A stretch of 45,518 nt of DNA from the NCBI GenBank assembly GCA_028687375.1, contig JAQUAG010000018.1, positions 1 to 45,518 of the forward strand. Reading direction: 5' to 3'. A model generated the notes under the pieces. The model did not search any database. It was not told the origin of the DNA and worked only from the letters and a program-made list of their open reading frames with translations. Shown in pieces: positions 36,038 to 45,508 of the stretch. The DNA is from Arcobacteraceae bacterium (GTDB taxonomy: Bacteria; Campylobacterota; Campylobacteria; Campylobacterales; Arcobacteraceae). Position numbers and translations under genes: made by a program. Within the stretch, counting starts at the first letter, position 1. Every line of letters begins with the position of its first letter.

Positions 36038-38494
36038 ATGAATAGTGAAAAAGTCCAATACAATCCAAAAATATTTGATGTAAAAACAGTTGAAGATGCA
36101 AAGAAAATAACTTTTTTACCAACAGATGAAACAAATAGTAAAGAGAGATGGGAGAAAGAAACATCATTTCTCAAAGAGGATATTGGAGTTTTTTTTAAAG
36201 ATTTAACTAAAGAGAGTGTAGTTGTTGATTTTGGTTGTGGTATTGGAAGAGTTAGTAAAGAGATAATTGAAAAAATTGGATGTAAGGTTATTGGGGTAGA
36301 TATTAGCGCTTCGATGAGAGAACTAGCAAAAGAATATGTTAAAAGTGATAATTTTGAAGTTATCACCCCAGCACAGTTAAGGGAAAAGGTACTTGATGGT
36401 TTAAGGGTTGATGGGATTATTTCGATTTGGGTATTGCAACATTCAAGTGACCCTTTTAGTGATGTATCACTTTTAAAAGCAACTCTAAAAGAAAATGGAT
36501 TGGTGTATGTTTTAAATAACAAAGTAACTGCAGTTCCTACGAACAAAGGTTGGGTCAATAATGGGGTGAATATTTCAGCCCTTTTAGAATTCCATTTTTC
36601 AAGTTTAGGAACTTCACAACTTCCAAAAGATGTTGTAGATGAGAAGCTGGGACTTGAGACATTTATAGCAAAACTAAAAAATAATAAACCAAAAACTGTT
36701 CCAGCTGAATATATTGAGATGCTCAAAGTTGCTTCAAGTAGTTATAGTAAAAAAGAGTTCGAAAAAGCGAAAGAGCTTTATATCAATGCATATAAAAAAT
36801 ATCCACTTTTTAGTGATGCTTTAAATGGCTTAGGTGTTGTACATAGAGCTTTGGGAGATACGAAAAGTGCGATTGATTTGTATATTAAAGCGATTAAAAT
36901 AGAGCCTTTAAATGGGTATATCTATAACAATATCTCAAATGGTTTTAAAAGTATTGGAAAATTGAATGAAGCGATAAAAGCCTCTTATGATGCGATTCGT
37001 TGTGATAGAAATAATGGGGAGTTTTATAACAATATCGGATTACTTTTTGAAAAAGTAAAAAATACAAATCAAGCAATAGAAGCTTATAAATCAGCAGTTC
37101 GTGTAGATCCAAAAAATACAAAAGCTATCAATAATCTTGGAGTTTTACTTTACAATCTTAAGAGATATGACGAATCAGCAAAAGTGTTTCAAATAGCACT
37201 TGATGTTGATCCTAATTATAATGAAGTTTACTCAAATATGGGGGCAGCTTTAAATAAAGCAAAAAAATATGATGAGTCAATTGAAGCTTTACAAACAGCT
37301 ATCAAAAAAAATCCAAAACATGGTGGTGCTTACACAAATCTTGGAAATGTTTACAACAAACTTCATAATTATAAAGAGGCTGCAAAACAACATGAAATTT
37401 CTATTAAGCTAGACCCAACTGGTTACAATGCTTATAGTAATGTAGGGACAAGTTATAAAAATTTAGGGCAAAAAGAGAAAGCAATTGAGAGTTATAAAAA
37501 AGCAATTGAGTTAAATCCAAATTTTGAAAATGCTCACTTTGACTTAGCAACTGTCTATCTTTCTAAAAAAGATTTTTTAAATGGTTGGGCTGAGTATGAG
37601 TGGAGATTTCAAAAAGAGGAGATGAAATCTCATATGTTCAAACACAAAGAGATATTTTCTAAAAAAAGATTTGATGGAGTTGAAAATATTGAAGGGAAAA
37701 CCCTTTTACTCCATACAGAACAAGGGTTTGGAGATAGTATTATGTTTGGTAAATTTGTCGATTTGGTCAAAGATAAATACAAATGCCATGTGATTTTACA
37801 GTGTAGAGATGAGTTAAAATCATTATTTGAAAATAGTTTTAAAAATATTGATCATTTTTATGGAAGAGATAAAGAGCCTTTGCCAGCTTTTGATTTGCAT
37901 TATCCGATGTTGTCGTTGCCATATCTTTTTGGTATGAAAGATGTCAAAGATATCCCATCAAAAAATCCATATCTTATCCCTTCAAAAGAGGAAAATTTAG
38001 ATATAAAAAAAGAGAAAGGAAAAATTAATGTTGGAATTTGCTGGAGTGCAAGTGTAACAGGAGAGAGTTATGATGGGAAAGTTTTTGATGTTGAGTATTT
38101 TAGACCTCTTATCGAAAATCCAAAATTCAATGTTTATACACTTCAAGTTGGACCTGAAAGTAAAGAGTTAGAAAAAGCTGGATTAAAAGATAAAGTGATT
38201 GATTTGACTGATAAATTAACCGATTTTAATAAAACAGCGTATCTTATCAAACAGCTTGATTTTGTAATTAGTAGTGATACAAGTGTGGCTCATTTGTGTG
38301 GAGCGATTAATAAAGAGGTGTGGGTACCTTTACAAAAGATACCAGATTGGAGATGGGAAACTACAGGTGATAAATCATATTGGTATCCATCTGCAAAATT
38401 ATTTAGACAAAAAACAGCGAGAGTTTGGGATGGAGTATTCCAAGCGATTTATGACAAAATAAACAAACAATATAAAGTAAAAATTAAAAAATAA
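36038..38494 (+). CDS. Methyltransferase / TPR / glycosyltransferase-like fusion protein
   Basis: An 818-residue three-part protein. Residues about 55-170 form a SAM-dependent methyltransferase ('VVVDFGCGIGRVS' 61-73, 'GVDISASM'). About 230-525 are nine tandem TPR units ('NLGNVYNKLHNYKEAAKQ' and similar). The C-terminal 270 residues ('LLLHTEQGFGDSIMFGKF', 'VGICWSASVTGE', 'SSDTSVAHLCGA') match the heptosyltransferase/GT9-like domain found behind TPR arrays. It leads the type I secretion operon (12-base gap to the ATPase gene), so it may glycosylate the exported protein, as GT41-type TPR enzymes do. GAGGGAAAAA precedes the ATG. The 228-base upstream gap holds nothing else recognised. Confidence 0.85.
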   Translation: MNSEKVQYNPKIFDVKTVEDAKKITFLPTDETNSKERWEKETSFLKEDIGVFFKDLTKESVVVDFGCGIGRVSKEIIEKIGCKVIGVDISASMRELAKEYVKSDNFEVITPAQLREKVLDGLRVDGIISIWVLQHSSDPFSDVSLLKATLKENGLVYVLNNKVTAVPTNKGWVNNGVNISALLEFHFSSLGTSQLPKDVVDEKLGLETFIAKLKNNKPKTVPAEYIEMLKVASSSYSKKEFEKAKELYINAYKKYPLFSDALNGLGVVHRALGDTKSAIDLYIKAIKIEPLNGYIYNNISNGFKSIGKLNEAIKASYDAIRCDRNNGEFYNNIGLLFEKVKNTNQAIEAYKSAVRVDPKNTKAINNLGVLLYNLKRYDESAKVFQIALDVDPNYNEVYSNMGAALNKAKKYDESIEALQTAIKKNPKHGGAYTNLGNVYNKLHNYKEAAKQHEISIKLDPTGYNAYSNVGTSYKNLGQKEKAIESYKKAIELNPNFENAHFDLATVYLSKKDFLNGWAEYEWRFQKEEMKSHMFKHKEIFSKKRFDGVENIEGKTLLLHTEQGFGDSIMFGKFVDLVKDKYKCHVILQCRDELKSLFENSFKNIDHFYGRDKEPLPAFDLHYPMLSLPYLFGMKDVKDIPSKNPYLIPSKEENLDIKKEKGKINVGICWSASVTGESYDGKVFDVEYFRPLIENPKFNVYTLQVGPESKELEKAGLKDKVIDLTDKLTDFNKTAYLIKQLDFVISSDTSVAHLCGAINKEVWVPLQKIPDWRWETTGDKSYWYPSAKLFRQKTARVWDGVFQAIYDKINKQYKVKIKK

Positions 38495-38506
38495 ACAGAG
38501 GGAAAC

Positions 38507-40690
38507 TTGGAACTAGCAAATATAAAAGACCTTAGCGAAGAGGAACTCAAAAAGTACTCAAGCAAGCTTCTTGATGATGAAGATGTAAGTGTTGAAGATC
38601 CACAAAAAGTGGAAAGATACAAAGATGACACCCTTTTACTCTCTTTAAAAAAAGTGCTTGATTTTTATTATGGGGATATTTCAATTGAAACTATTTTGAA
38701 TTTTACCCATCAAAGTGAAGAGACTTTTACACATAATATGGCAGTTGAAATTTGTTTTTCAATGGGATTGAATGCTGTGTATAAAGAGATGAAAGCTAGT
38801 GAAATAGCTCAATATTTTCTCCCTTGTATCATAATTGATAAACAAGGCGAGGCTTTTGTTTATACCACTCGAACTATGAGGGAAGCTAAGATTTTTAACC
38901 CAAAAACAAAGGAAACAATAACACATCCAATAAGTGAACTGAAAAAATTTCAAAGAGTTGTTCTTATTTTTAGAGATCAAAAGAAAAGTGAATATATCGA
39001 TATTGATAAAAGTAAAGATTGGTTTTGGAAACCTGTCAAGTCTTTTTGGAGAAAATATATTGAAATAGGAATGCTTACATTTTTTATCAATCTTTTTGGT
39101 ATCGCTATGGCTTTATTTACAATGAATGTTTATAATAGAGTTATTCCAAATAATGCAACTGAAACACTTTTTGTACTTGCTGGTGGGGTGCTTTTAATTC
39201 TTTTATTTGATCTCTTTTTTAAGAGTGTGCGAAATCATATTATTGAGCAAGTGAATAAAAATCTTGGAATCTATTTTGAAGATGAGATGATGAAGCGGAT
39301 GTTGCATGTAAGATCGAGCTTTGACACTATGTTAACAGGGATGAAAGCTGATTTATTTCGAGAATTAAATCAAGTAAAATCATTTTTTTCTACTCAATCT
39401 ATTGTAAATGTTATCGATTTACCATTTTTCTTTGTGGCTATGGGGGTGATTTATCTTATCAATCCATATCTTGCCGTGATTCCTCTTATTGTGGCTATTA
39501 TCATCATTGTTTTTAATATTTTCATGCAAATACCAATTGAAAAACTTTCAAAAGATAGGCTTAAAAATCAACAAACAAAACAAAATTATTTAGTGGAACT
39601 TATCCGTGGTGGCGAGATGGTAAAACTTTCAAATGCATCTCCAACAAAACTTTTTAATTGGAGAAATATAGTTGCTTTTCAAGATTCGATAACAAATAAA
39701 ATCCAATCATTAAATGTTTTTTCACTGAACTTTTCCCAAACTTTTATGCAAATAATCACTGTTCTTGTGATTATCGTAGGAGTTTATGAAATAGCTGCAA
39801 ATCGTTTAACGGTTGGAGGATTAATTGCTGTAAATATTTTAGTAGCAAGAGCAATGGTACCTGTCATTCATCTTTCACTTATGACTATTAAATTTAAAGA
39901 GATAAAAGAATCACTCAATAATATCAATGATTTTTGGCATCTTCCTTTAGAAACTGATAAACAAATAGAAGTAGGTATTGGAAAACTAAAAGGGGAGATA
40001 GAATTTAAAAATGTTGAGTTTTACTATAAAGATAGTAAATATGCTTCTGTTGATAAGATAAACTTTAAAATCCAAGCTGGTGAAAAAGTGGGTATTATTG
40101 GGCAAACAGGTGCAGGGAAAAGTACCATTTTACGAATGATAACGGGACTTGATGTCCCAAGTAAAGGGAGTATTTTTATAGATGGGCATGATATCTCAAC
40201 TGTTCATCCAATAGAGCTAAGACAAAATATTGGGGTGATGCCTCAAGAGCCATTTTTATTTTCAGGAACATTGAAAGAAAATATAGAACTCTCCCATCCT
40301 GTAAGTAAAGCAAGGATGATGGAAGTTATCAAAATGACAGGACTTGAAGATTTGGTTAAAAAAACTGGACAAGGGGATGGGCTTCAAGTTGGTGAAAATG
40401 GAAATAATTTATCTGTTGGACAAAGACACCTTGTAGCTATGGGAAGAGCAATTGTAAATGATCCATCCATTTTGATACTAGATGAGCCAACAACTGGACT
40501 TGATATTGGACTTGAAAAGGCACTCGTAAGTAAGATGAAAGAACTTGTTGAAGAGAAAACAGTTATTGTTATCACACACAGATTTACAGCACTTGATTTA
40601 GTTGATAGAGTTATTATTTTAGCTGAAGGTAAAATAGTAGCTGATGGTCCAAAAGATAAAATATTAGCAGCATTGCAAGGGAAGAAATAG
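38507..40690 (+). CDS. Type I secretion ABC transporter (LapB-like, degenerate C39 domain)
   Basis: A 727-residue exporter ATPase. The N-terminal 150 residues look like a C39 peptidase domain without the catalytic Cys ('TLLLSLKKVLDFYYGD'), the form used by RTX and LapA-type exporters to hold unfolded substrate. About 180-460 is the membrane domain. The nucleotide-binding domain has Walker A 'GQTGAGKST' near 534, signature 'LSVGQRHL' near 634 and Walker B 'ILILDEPTTGLD' near 656. The signature has Val in place of the usual first Gly (LSGGQ). The start is TTG 38507 with AGAGGGA upstream. Next gene is the adaptor, four bases on; no TolC-like gene is in view. Confidence 0.92.
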   Translation: MELANIKDLSEEELKKYSSKLLDDEDVSVEDPQKVERYKDDTLLLSLKKVLDFYYGDISIETILNFTHQSEETFTHNMAVEICFSMGLNAVYKEMKASEIAQYFLPCIIIDKQGEAFVYTTRTMREAKIFNPKTKETITHPISELKKFQRVVLIFRDQKKSEYIDIDKSKDWFWKPVKSFWRKYIEIGMLTFFINLFGIAMALFTMNVYNRVIPNNATETLFVLAGGVLLILLFDLFFKSVRNHIIEQVNKNLGIYFEDEMMKRMLHVRSSFDTMLTGMKADLFRELNQVKSFFSTQSIVNVIDLPFFFVAMGVIYLINPYLAVIPLIVAIIIIVFNIFMQIPIEKLSKDRLKNQQTKQNYLVELIRGGEMVKLSNASPTKLFNWRNIVAFQDSITNKIQSLNVFSLNFSQTFMQIITVLVIIVGVYEIAANRLTVGGLIAVNILVARAMVPVIHLSLMTIKFKEIKESLNNINDFWHLPLETDKQIEVGIGKLKGEIEFKNVEFYYKDSKYASVDKINFKIQAGEKVGIIGQTGAGKSTILRMITGLDVPSKGSIFIDGHDISTVHPIELRQNIGVMPQEPFLFSGTLKENIELSHPVSKARMMEVIKMTGLEDLVKKTGQGDGLQVGENGNNLSVGQRHLVAMGRAIVNDPSILILDEPTTGLDIGLEKALVSKMKELVEEKTVIVITHRFTALDLVDRVIILAEGKIVADGPKDKILAALQGKK

Positions 40691-40694
40691 TTAA

Positions 40695-41966
40695 ATGAAT
40701 AGATTATTTGAAGATGAAGAGTGGAACTATAGTTATGCAGTAGTTCCTATAATGTTGATGTTTATAGCATTTATATTATGGGCATCGTTTAGTGAACTTG
40801 ATGAAGTTGTAAGGGGTGATGGAAAAGTAGTTCCTTCTGGACAAACAAAAGTACTACAACATCTTGAAGGTGGAATTATCTCTAATATTCTAGTAAAAGA
40901 GGGTGATCATGTAAAGGCTGGAGATATTATATATGAACTCTCACAAGCTTTTTTTGATGCTGATTTGAAAACAAAAGATATTGAATTGAAATCTTTAAAA
41001 GTAAAATCGATGAGACTTCAAAGGGAGATAGATTTTAAAGATACTCTTAGCTATCCTAGTTACTTGGAAGATGCAATTCCTGATATAGTTATGAATGAAA
41101 AACTTATTTTTGATGAAAATAAACGATCAAATTTACAAAAAATTGGTATTGCACAAGATCAATTACAACAAAAAATATTAAAGAAAAAAGATTTAGAATC
41201 AAAAAAAGAGAGTTTAGAACTTGAACTCAAACTATCAAATGAAAATATGAAAATACTTGATCAACTTTATAAAAAACAAGTTGTTTCAAAACAAGAGTAT
41301 CTTAAAGAGTTACAACTTAAACAATCTCTTGTTACTAAAATTACAGATATCGATACAAATATCCCTATTGTAACTGAAGAGATAAATGAAGCTATGGGAA
41401 AAATCAAAGCTGTTAAATCAGAGATAAAATCTAAATTATTAAATGAATACTCTGATGTAAAAATAAAAATTAATACACTAGAACAAATGAGTCACGCAGA
41501 TCAAGATAGAAATCAAAGACAAGCTATTGTTTCTCCTGTAGATGGAACAGTGCAAAAACTCTATTTTTATACAGTTGGGGGAATTATAAAAGCTGGGGAT
41601 AAAGTTGCAGAGATTACACCAGGAGATGATGCGCTTATAATTGAAGCAAAAATAAGAACATCAGATCGTGCTTTAGTTTGGGCTGGGCAACCTGTAAAAA
41701 TAGCAATTACTGCTTATGATACTTCTAAATATGGACTTTTAAATGGAAAAGTACTTTTTATCTCTTCTGATAGCCAAACAGATGAGGCAACAAAAACAAG
41801 TTATTATTTGGCAAGAATAGAAGCAACTGAACAATTTGGACCAGACCTTCCAATCCTCCCTGGAATGGTTGCTAATATCAATATCTTAACTGGTAAAAAA
41901 ACAATTATGCAATATATAATTAAACCGCTTAAAGATATTTCAATGAACTCAATGACAGAAAAATAA
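40695..41966 (+). CDS. HlyD-family type I secretion membrane fusion protein
   Basis: A 423-residue adaptor with one membrane helix (about 14-30), a first lipoyl half 'VLQHLEGGIISNILVKEGDHVKAG' type sequence at about 53-75, a long periplasmic coiled coil (about 95-265) and the second lipoyl half plus beta domain from about 275 ('IVSPVDGTVQKLYFYTVGG'). It links the ABC exporter to a TolC-like outer membrane channel. It begins four bases after the exporter stop. The operon resembles LapB/LapC and may export a large adhesin, but the substrate gene is not in this window. Confidence 0.92.
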   Translation: MNRLFEDEEWNYSYAVVPIMLMFIAFILWASFSELDEVVRGDGKVVPSGQTKVLQHLEGGIISNILVKEGDHVKAGDIIYELSQAFFDADLKTKDIELKSLKVKSMRLQREIDFKDTLSYPSYLEDAIPDIVMNEKLIFDENKRSNLQKIGIAQDQLQQKILKKKDLESKKESLELELKLSNENMKILDQLYKKQVVSKQEYLKELQLKQSLVTKITDIDTNIPIVTEEINEAMGKIKAVKSEIKSKLLNEYSDVKIKINTLEQMSHADQDRNQRQAIVSPVDGTVQKLYFYTVGGIIKAGDKVAEITPGDDALIIEAKIRTSDRALVWAGQPVKIAITAYDTSKYGLLNGKVLFISSDSQTDEATKTSYYLARIEATEQFGPDLPILPGMVANINILTGKKTIMQYIIKPLKDISMNSMTEK

Positions 41967-41989
41967 GAGGAAGTAAAGAAGAGTAAATC

Positions 41990-43591
41990 TTAATTACGGC
42001 ACTCTTGAAACATATCAAGCTTCTCATCATATACAGAAGTTTTGATATCCATAATTCCTAAAATACTATGAAAAAGGTTATCATGAGAAACATCTTTTGA
42101 AGCATTCTGTTTTAGACAATTGCTATTTAGTTTCTTTTTAAAATCATCTCCAAACCACTGCAAAAATCCTATATGAGTCTGATTATCAGGAGCTAGCATA
42201 TAAGGCATACCATGTAGATAAACCCCATTTTCCCCTAAAGATTCCCCATGATCTGCACTATAAATCATAGCAGTTTGGTATTTATTTTGATTTGATTTTA
42301 AAAAGTCAATTGTTTTAGATAAAAAATAATCAGTGTATAAAATTGTATTATCGTAAGCATTTTGAATCTGTTGTTGTGTACATTGTTCTAATTGATTTGA
42401 TTCACAAATTGGGGTAAATTTATTAAATTCCTTTGGATACCTTTTGTAGTATGCTGGACCATGTGAGCCTTTTTGGTGTAGAACTATGAGCGTATCACCT
42501 GTTTGTTTATCAACATAAGTTTGTAAATCTTTAAGTAAAATCTCATCAAAACACTCACCGTCGCCACAAAGCTTTTCATCTTGTGCATTGTTGAGATCCT
42601 CGTAAGTTATTCTAGTAGCAACCCCTTTTGAATCAGAGTTATTATCTCTCCATAAAAGATTTATTTTAGCATGACTAAGGACATCAATTAGATTTTCAGT
42701 TGATTTTCCTTTACTATCTGAATAATCACTTCGCCCATAAATACTAAACATACAAGGGACAGATATAGCTGTTTCAGTTCCGCAAGAGGTTGCATTTGGG
42801 TAGTTGATGATATCTTCTAAAGCTAAAGTAGGATTTGTTTGTTTTTGGTAACCATTAAGTGAAAAATTAGCAGCTCTTGCTGCTTCCCCAACAACAAATA
42901 TTACAAGTTTTGGTTTTTTATCGGTTGAGATATTTTTGGCATCGGTTCCTAGTTGTTCAAATTTTGTGATGCTTGTAGCTTTAAGAATAAAATACTTTCC
43001 AACAGAATAGATATGGTAAGTTGGGTTTGTGTAAAATCGAAGAGACTTATGCTCTCTAAAAAATGAGGTGTAAAATTTACTAAAACTAAATAAAATAACA
43101 ACAATCAAAACTATAAATAATACAATAGCTTTTAATTTGGTAAAAAGTTCACTTTTAAAACTTTTATACGCAATATCTATTTTATAAATTATAATAGATG
43201 GAAGTAACCCTAAAAAAAGGAAATATCCTCCCATTTTCCAAGTAAGTAAATCAGCTGTTTCTGAACTATTTGTTTCAAGAGCGTTTTGAATCATATGGTC
43301 ATCTATAATTACCCCATAAGCATTCATAAAATATCCTGCAAATGAAGAGGAGATGAAAATTAAAATCAAGAAAAACTTTGTAGTGTATTTTGAGCTTACA
43401 AGGGTAAATAAAAGTGCGGTAATGGCTGTAAAAAAGATATATAATGATACTAAGTAATACCAATTTTGAGTATCAAATGGATAAACCAAAAATACATTAC
43501 TCCAAAAAGAGTAGTTATAAAATGTTGTTAATACAATACTTGAGATAACGATAAGCCAGAATTGGCTTATTTTTTTTGAAAATCTTTTCAT
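41990..43591 (-). CDS. EptA-type phosphoethanolamine transferase
   Basis: A 533-residue enzyme with an N-terminal membrane part of five helices (about 10-175) and a periplasmic alkaline-phosphatase-fold domain. Metal and catalytic motifs: 'VIFVVGEAARAANFSLNGY' (Glu ligand), the nucleophile Thr in 'GTETAISVPCMFS', and 'SADHGESLGENG'. Paired cysteines ('ATSCGTE', 'VPCMFS', 'CGDGECFDE', 'CESNQLEQC') suggest the disulfides typical of EptA/EptC. It moves phosphoethanolamine from phosphatidylethanolamine to lipid A, or to flagellar or other targets as Campylobacter EptC does. It follows the LtaS-like gene by nine bases on the minus strand. Confidence 0.9.
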   Translation of the reverse strand: MKRFSKKISQFWLIVISSIVLTTFYNYSFWSNVFLVYPFDTQNWYYLVSLYIFFTAITALLFTLVSSKYTTKFFLILIFISSSFAGYFMNAYGVIIDDHMIQNALETNSSETADLLTWKMGGYFLFLGLLPSIIIYKIDIAYKSFKSELFTKLKAIVLFIVLIVVILFSFSKFYTSFFREHKSLRFYTNPTYHIYSVGKYFILKATSITKFEQLGTDAKNISTDKKPKLVIFVVGEAARAANFSLNGYQKQTNPTLALEDIINYPNATSCGTETAISVPCMFSIYGRSDYSDSKGKSTENLIDVLSHAKINLLWRDNNSDSKGVATRITYEDLNNAQDEKLCGDGECFDEILLKDLQTYVDKQTGDTLIVLHQKGSHGPAYYKRYPKEFNKFTPICESNQLEQCTQQQIQNAYDNTILYTDYFLSKTIDFLKSNQNKYQTAMIYSADHGESLGENGVYLHGMPYMLAPDNQTHIGFLQWFGDDFKKKLNSNCLKQNASKDVSHDNLFHSILGIMDIKTSVYDEKLDMFQECRN

Positions 43592-43600
43592 ACTTATTTT

Positions 43601-45508
43601 TTATTTCCTATTGAGTTTATTATCATACAAATAGCTTGCACTTTGATAGGCTGTTATGATATCAATTTTGTGCTTTTCTATCGTTGGGGATTCTTTATAG
43701 TCAAAATCAAATTGAGATTTTTGATTTACTTCAAATTCACTATATTTATTTTGTGGCTCTATTATTGAAAGATGATTGTCTTTAAAATATCCAAGTTTTT
43801 GGTATGTTCCAAAGATAGCTCTTTCTTGAAAATCACTAGCTAAGATATTTTGCCCATAAAATTTACTTTGATAGTTCCAATTAAGATTTGCAAGAAGTGT
43901 TGGAATAGTATCTATTTGACTTGCCATTTTTGAAATAATTTGAGGTTTTATAATATCAGGAGCATAGATAATAAGTGGGATTTTATATTTTTCTATTGGT
44001 AGTTCAGATTTTCCTGCACTATTTGCACAATGGTCTGCAACAATTACAAATACAGTATTTTTAAACCAAGGTTTTGTTTTTGCTTTGTTGATGAAATCTC
44101 CAATAGCGTAGTCTGTATATTTAACAGCACCCTCTCTTCCTGTTTTTGATGGGATATCTATTTTTCCATCAGGATAGGTAAAAGGTCTATGGTTTGAAGT
44201 TGTCATAATATAGTTGAAAAAAGGTTTTTTGTTATTGTAGCTATTATCTGCAATTTTGAGTGTTTTATCAAATACATCACCATCACAAAGTCCCCAAACA
44301 TTTCCGTACGTTGACTCCTCTTTTGTAAAACTATTTCTATCTACGACAGTAAATCCATTTGAGCCAAAAAAAGCATTCATATTGTCAAAATATCCATATC
44401 CACCATAGATAAAGTGATTTTCATATCCTTGATTTGCAAATACAAATCCAGCAGAGAACATATCAGCACTATCTGGTCTTTTCACCATTGAGCTTCCTGG
44501 AGTTGGTGGAACACTTAAAGTAACTGCTTCCATTCCCCTTACAGTTCTAGTTCCAGAAGCATAAAGATTATTAAAAAATAGAGATTCTTTAGCTAATTTA
44601 TCTAAGTTTGGTGTGAGATTTTGCGTGTTTCCATAAGTTCCTAAAAATTCAGCACTCAAACTTTCAACCATAATTAAAATAACATTGGGTTTGAGTTCTT
44701 CCCCTTTTGAAGTGATGTTTCGTGTGATATTTGAAAGGTTTTGATCGATAAATTGGCTATCATTTGTTTTAAGAATAGCTCTTAAATTTCCTAACATCTC
44801 CTCTTTTGGAAGTGAAATATAAAATTTATTGTAGTTGAGTTTATTATTTCTAAATGCTGAGAATAGTGAATAGTAACCATTTTTAGCAAGTTCATTGTTG
44901 TATTGATTTTGTGAAATAGTAGGGTTTGATGGGATGACAAAGAATGTAATAATTGGGATAGCAAGAGTGAATAAAAATACTTTCAATCTTTGGCTAAACT
45001 TTGTATCATCGATAAAATATCTACCAATTAGATTGTATTTTATAACTATTGTCATAACGATAAATGAGATGATGAAAATAGCTGTAAATAGTTTTCCAAG
45101 GGGATATGATTCTTTGATATTTCCAATAACTTCATGGGTATATACAAGATAATCTACAGCAATAAAATTAAACTTTACTTTAAATTCTTCCCAAAAAAAC
45201 CACTCACTAAAACCATTGAAAATAAGTCCAATTGTAGCACTTGTAAATACAAGATAAACAACTATTTTATTGAAAAGTGAGGCAAAATATTTTTGTGGGA
45301 TTATGAGTAGATAAAATGCAAAAAATGCCACTAGATAACTAATAGCTACTAAGTCATAAAATGAACCAACAGTAAAAATTTTAAGTAGTTCAATAAGATT
45401 AAAGTCTATTTTATCTGGTGTTTGTAGTATAAGTGAGATTCTTGTGGTATTTGAAACTATCACAGAAAGTACTGTAAATATCCAAAGTAAGCCATATCTA
45501 TTTTTCAT
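43601..45508 (-). CDS. LtaS/MdoB-like phosphoglycerol transferase (sulfatase fold)
   Basis: A 635-residue membrane enzyme: five N-terminal helices (about 5-210) and a periplasmic sulfatase-fold domain starting 'NVILIMVESLSAEFLGTYG' (Glu ligand). The nucleophile Thr is in 'ASGTRTVRGMEAV', and 'VIVADHCANSAG' and 'TTSNHRPFTYP' supply later metal and substrate residues. The family transfers phosphoglycerol from phosphatidylglycerol to lipoteichoic acid or, in Gram-negatives, to periplasmic glucans or other glycans. Here an envelope glycan or lipid is the likely acceptor. AGGATTATAT precedes the ATG at the window edge; the gene appears complete. It is the first visible gene of an operon with the EptA-type enzyme. 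Confidence 0.88.
   Translation of the reverse strand: MKNRYGLLWIFTVLSVIVSNTTRISLILQTPDKIDFNLIELLKIFTVGSFYDLVAISYLVAFFAFYLLIIPQKYFASLFNKIVVYLVFTSATIGLIFNGFSEWFFWEEFKVKFNFIAVDYLVYTHEVIGNIKESYPLGKLFTAIFIISFIVMTIVIKYNLIGRYFIDDTKFSQRLKVFLFTLAIPIITFFVIPSNPTISQNQYNNELAKNGYYSLFSAFRNNKLNYNKFYISLPKEEMLGNLRAILKTNDSQFIDQNLSNITRNITSKGEELKPNVILIMVESLSAEFLGTYGNTQNLTPNLDKLAKESLFFNNLYASGTRTVRGMEAVTLSVPPTPGSSMVKRPDSADMFSAGFVFANQGYENHFIYGGYGYFDNMNAFFGSNGFTVVDRNSFTKEESTYGNVWGLCDGDVFDKTLKIADNSYNNKKPFFNYIMTTSNHRPFTYPDGKIDIPSKTGREGAVKYTDYAIGDFINKAKTKPWFKNTVFVIVADHCANSAGKSELPIEKYKIPLIIYAPDIIKPQIISKMASQIDTIPTLLANLNWNYQSKFYGQNILASDFQERAIFGTYQKLGYFKDNHLSIIEPQNKYSEFEVNQKSQFDFDYKESPTIEKHKIDIITAYQSASYLYDNKLNRK

Noticed and set aside
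35929-36726. A 265-codon open frame on the minus strand
   Set aside because: It lies antisense to the methyltransferase part of the fusion gene, is rich in Ser, Phe and Leu as expected for the reverse of Lys/Glu-rich coding sequence, and matches no family.
1-41966. SapC at the left edge and the type I exporter at 38.5-42 kb as parts of one S-layer export system, as in Campylobacter fetus
   Set aside because: They are almost 38 kb apart with many unrelated genes between, and no S-layer protein gene is visible. The link rests on gene naming only.
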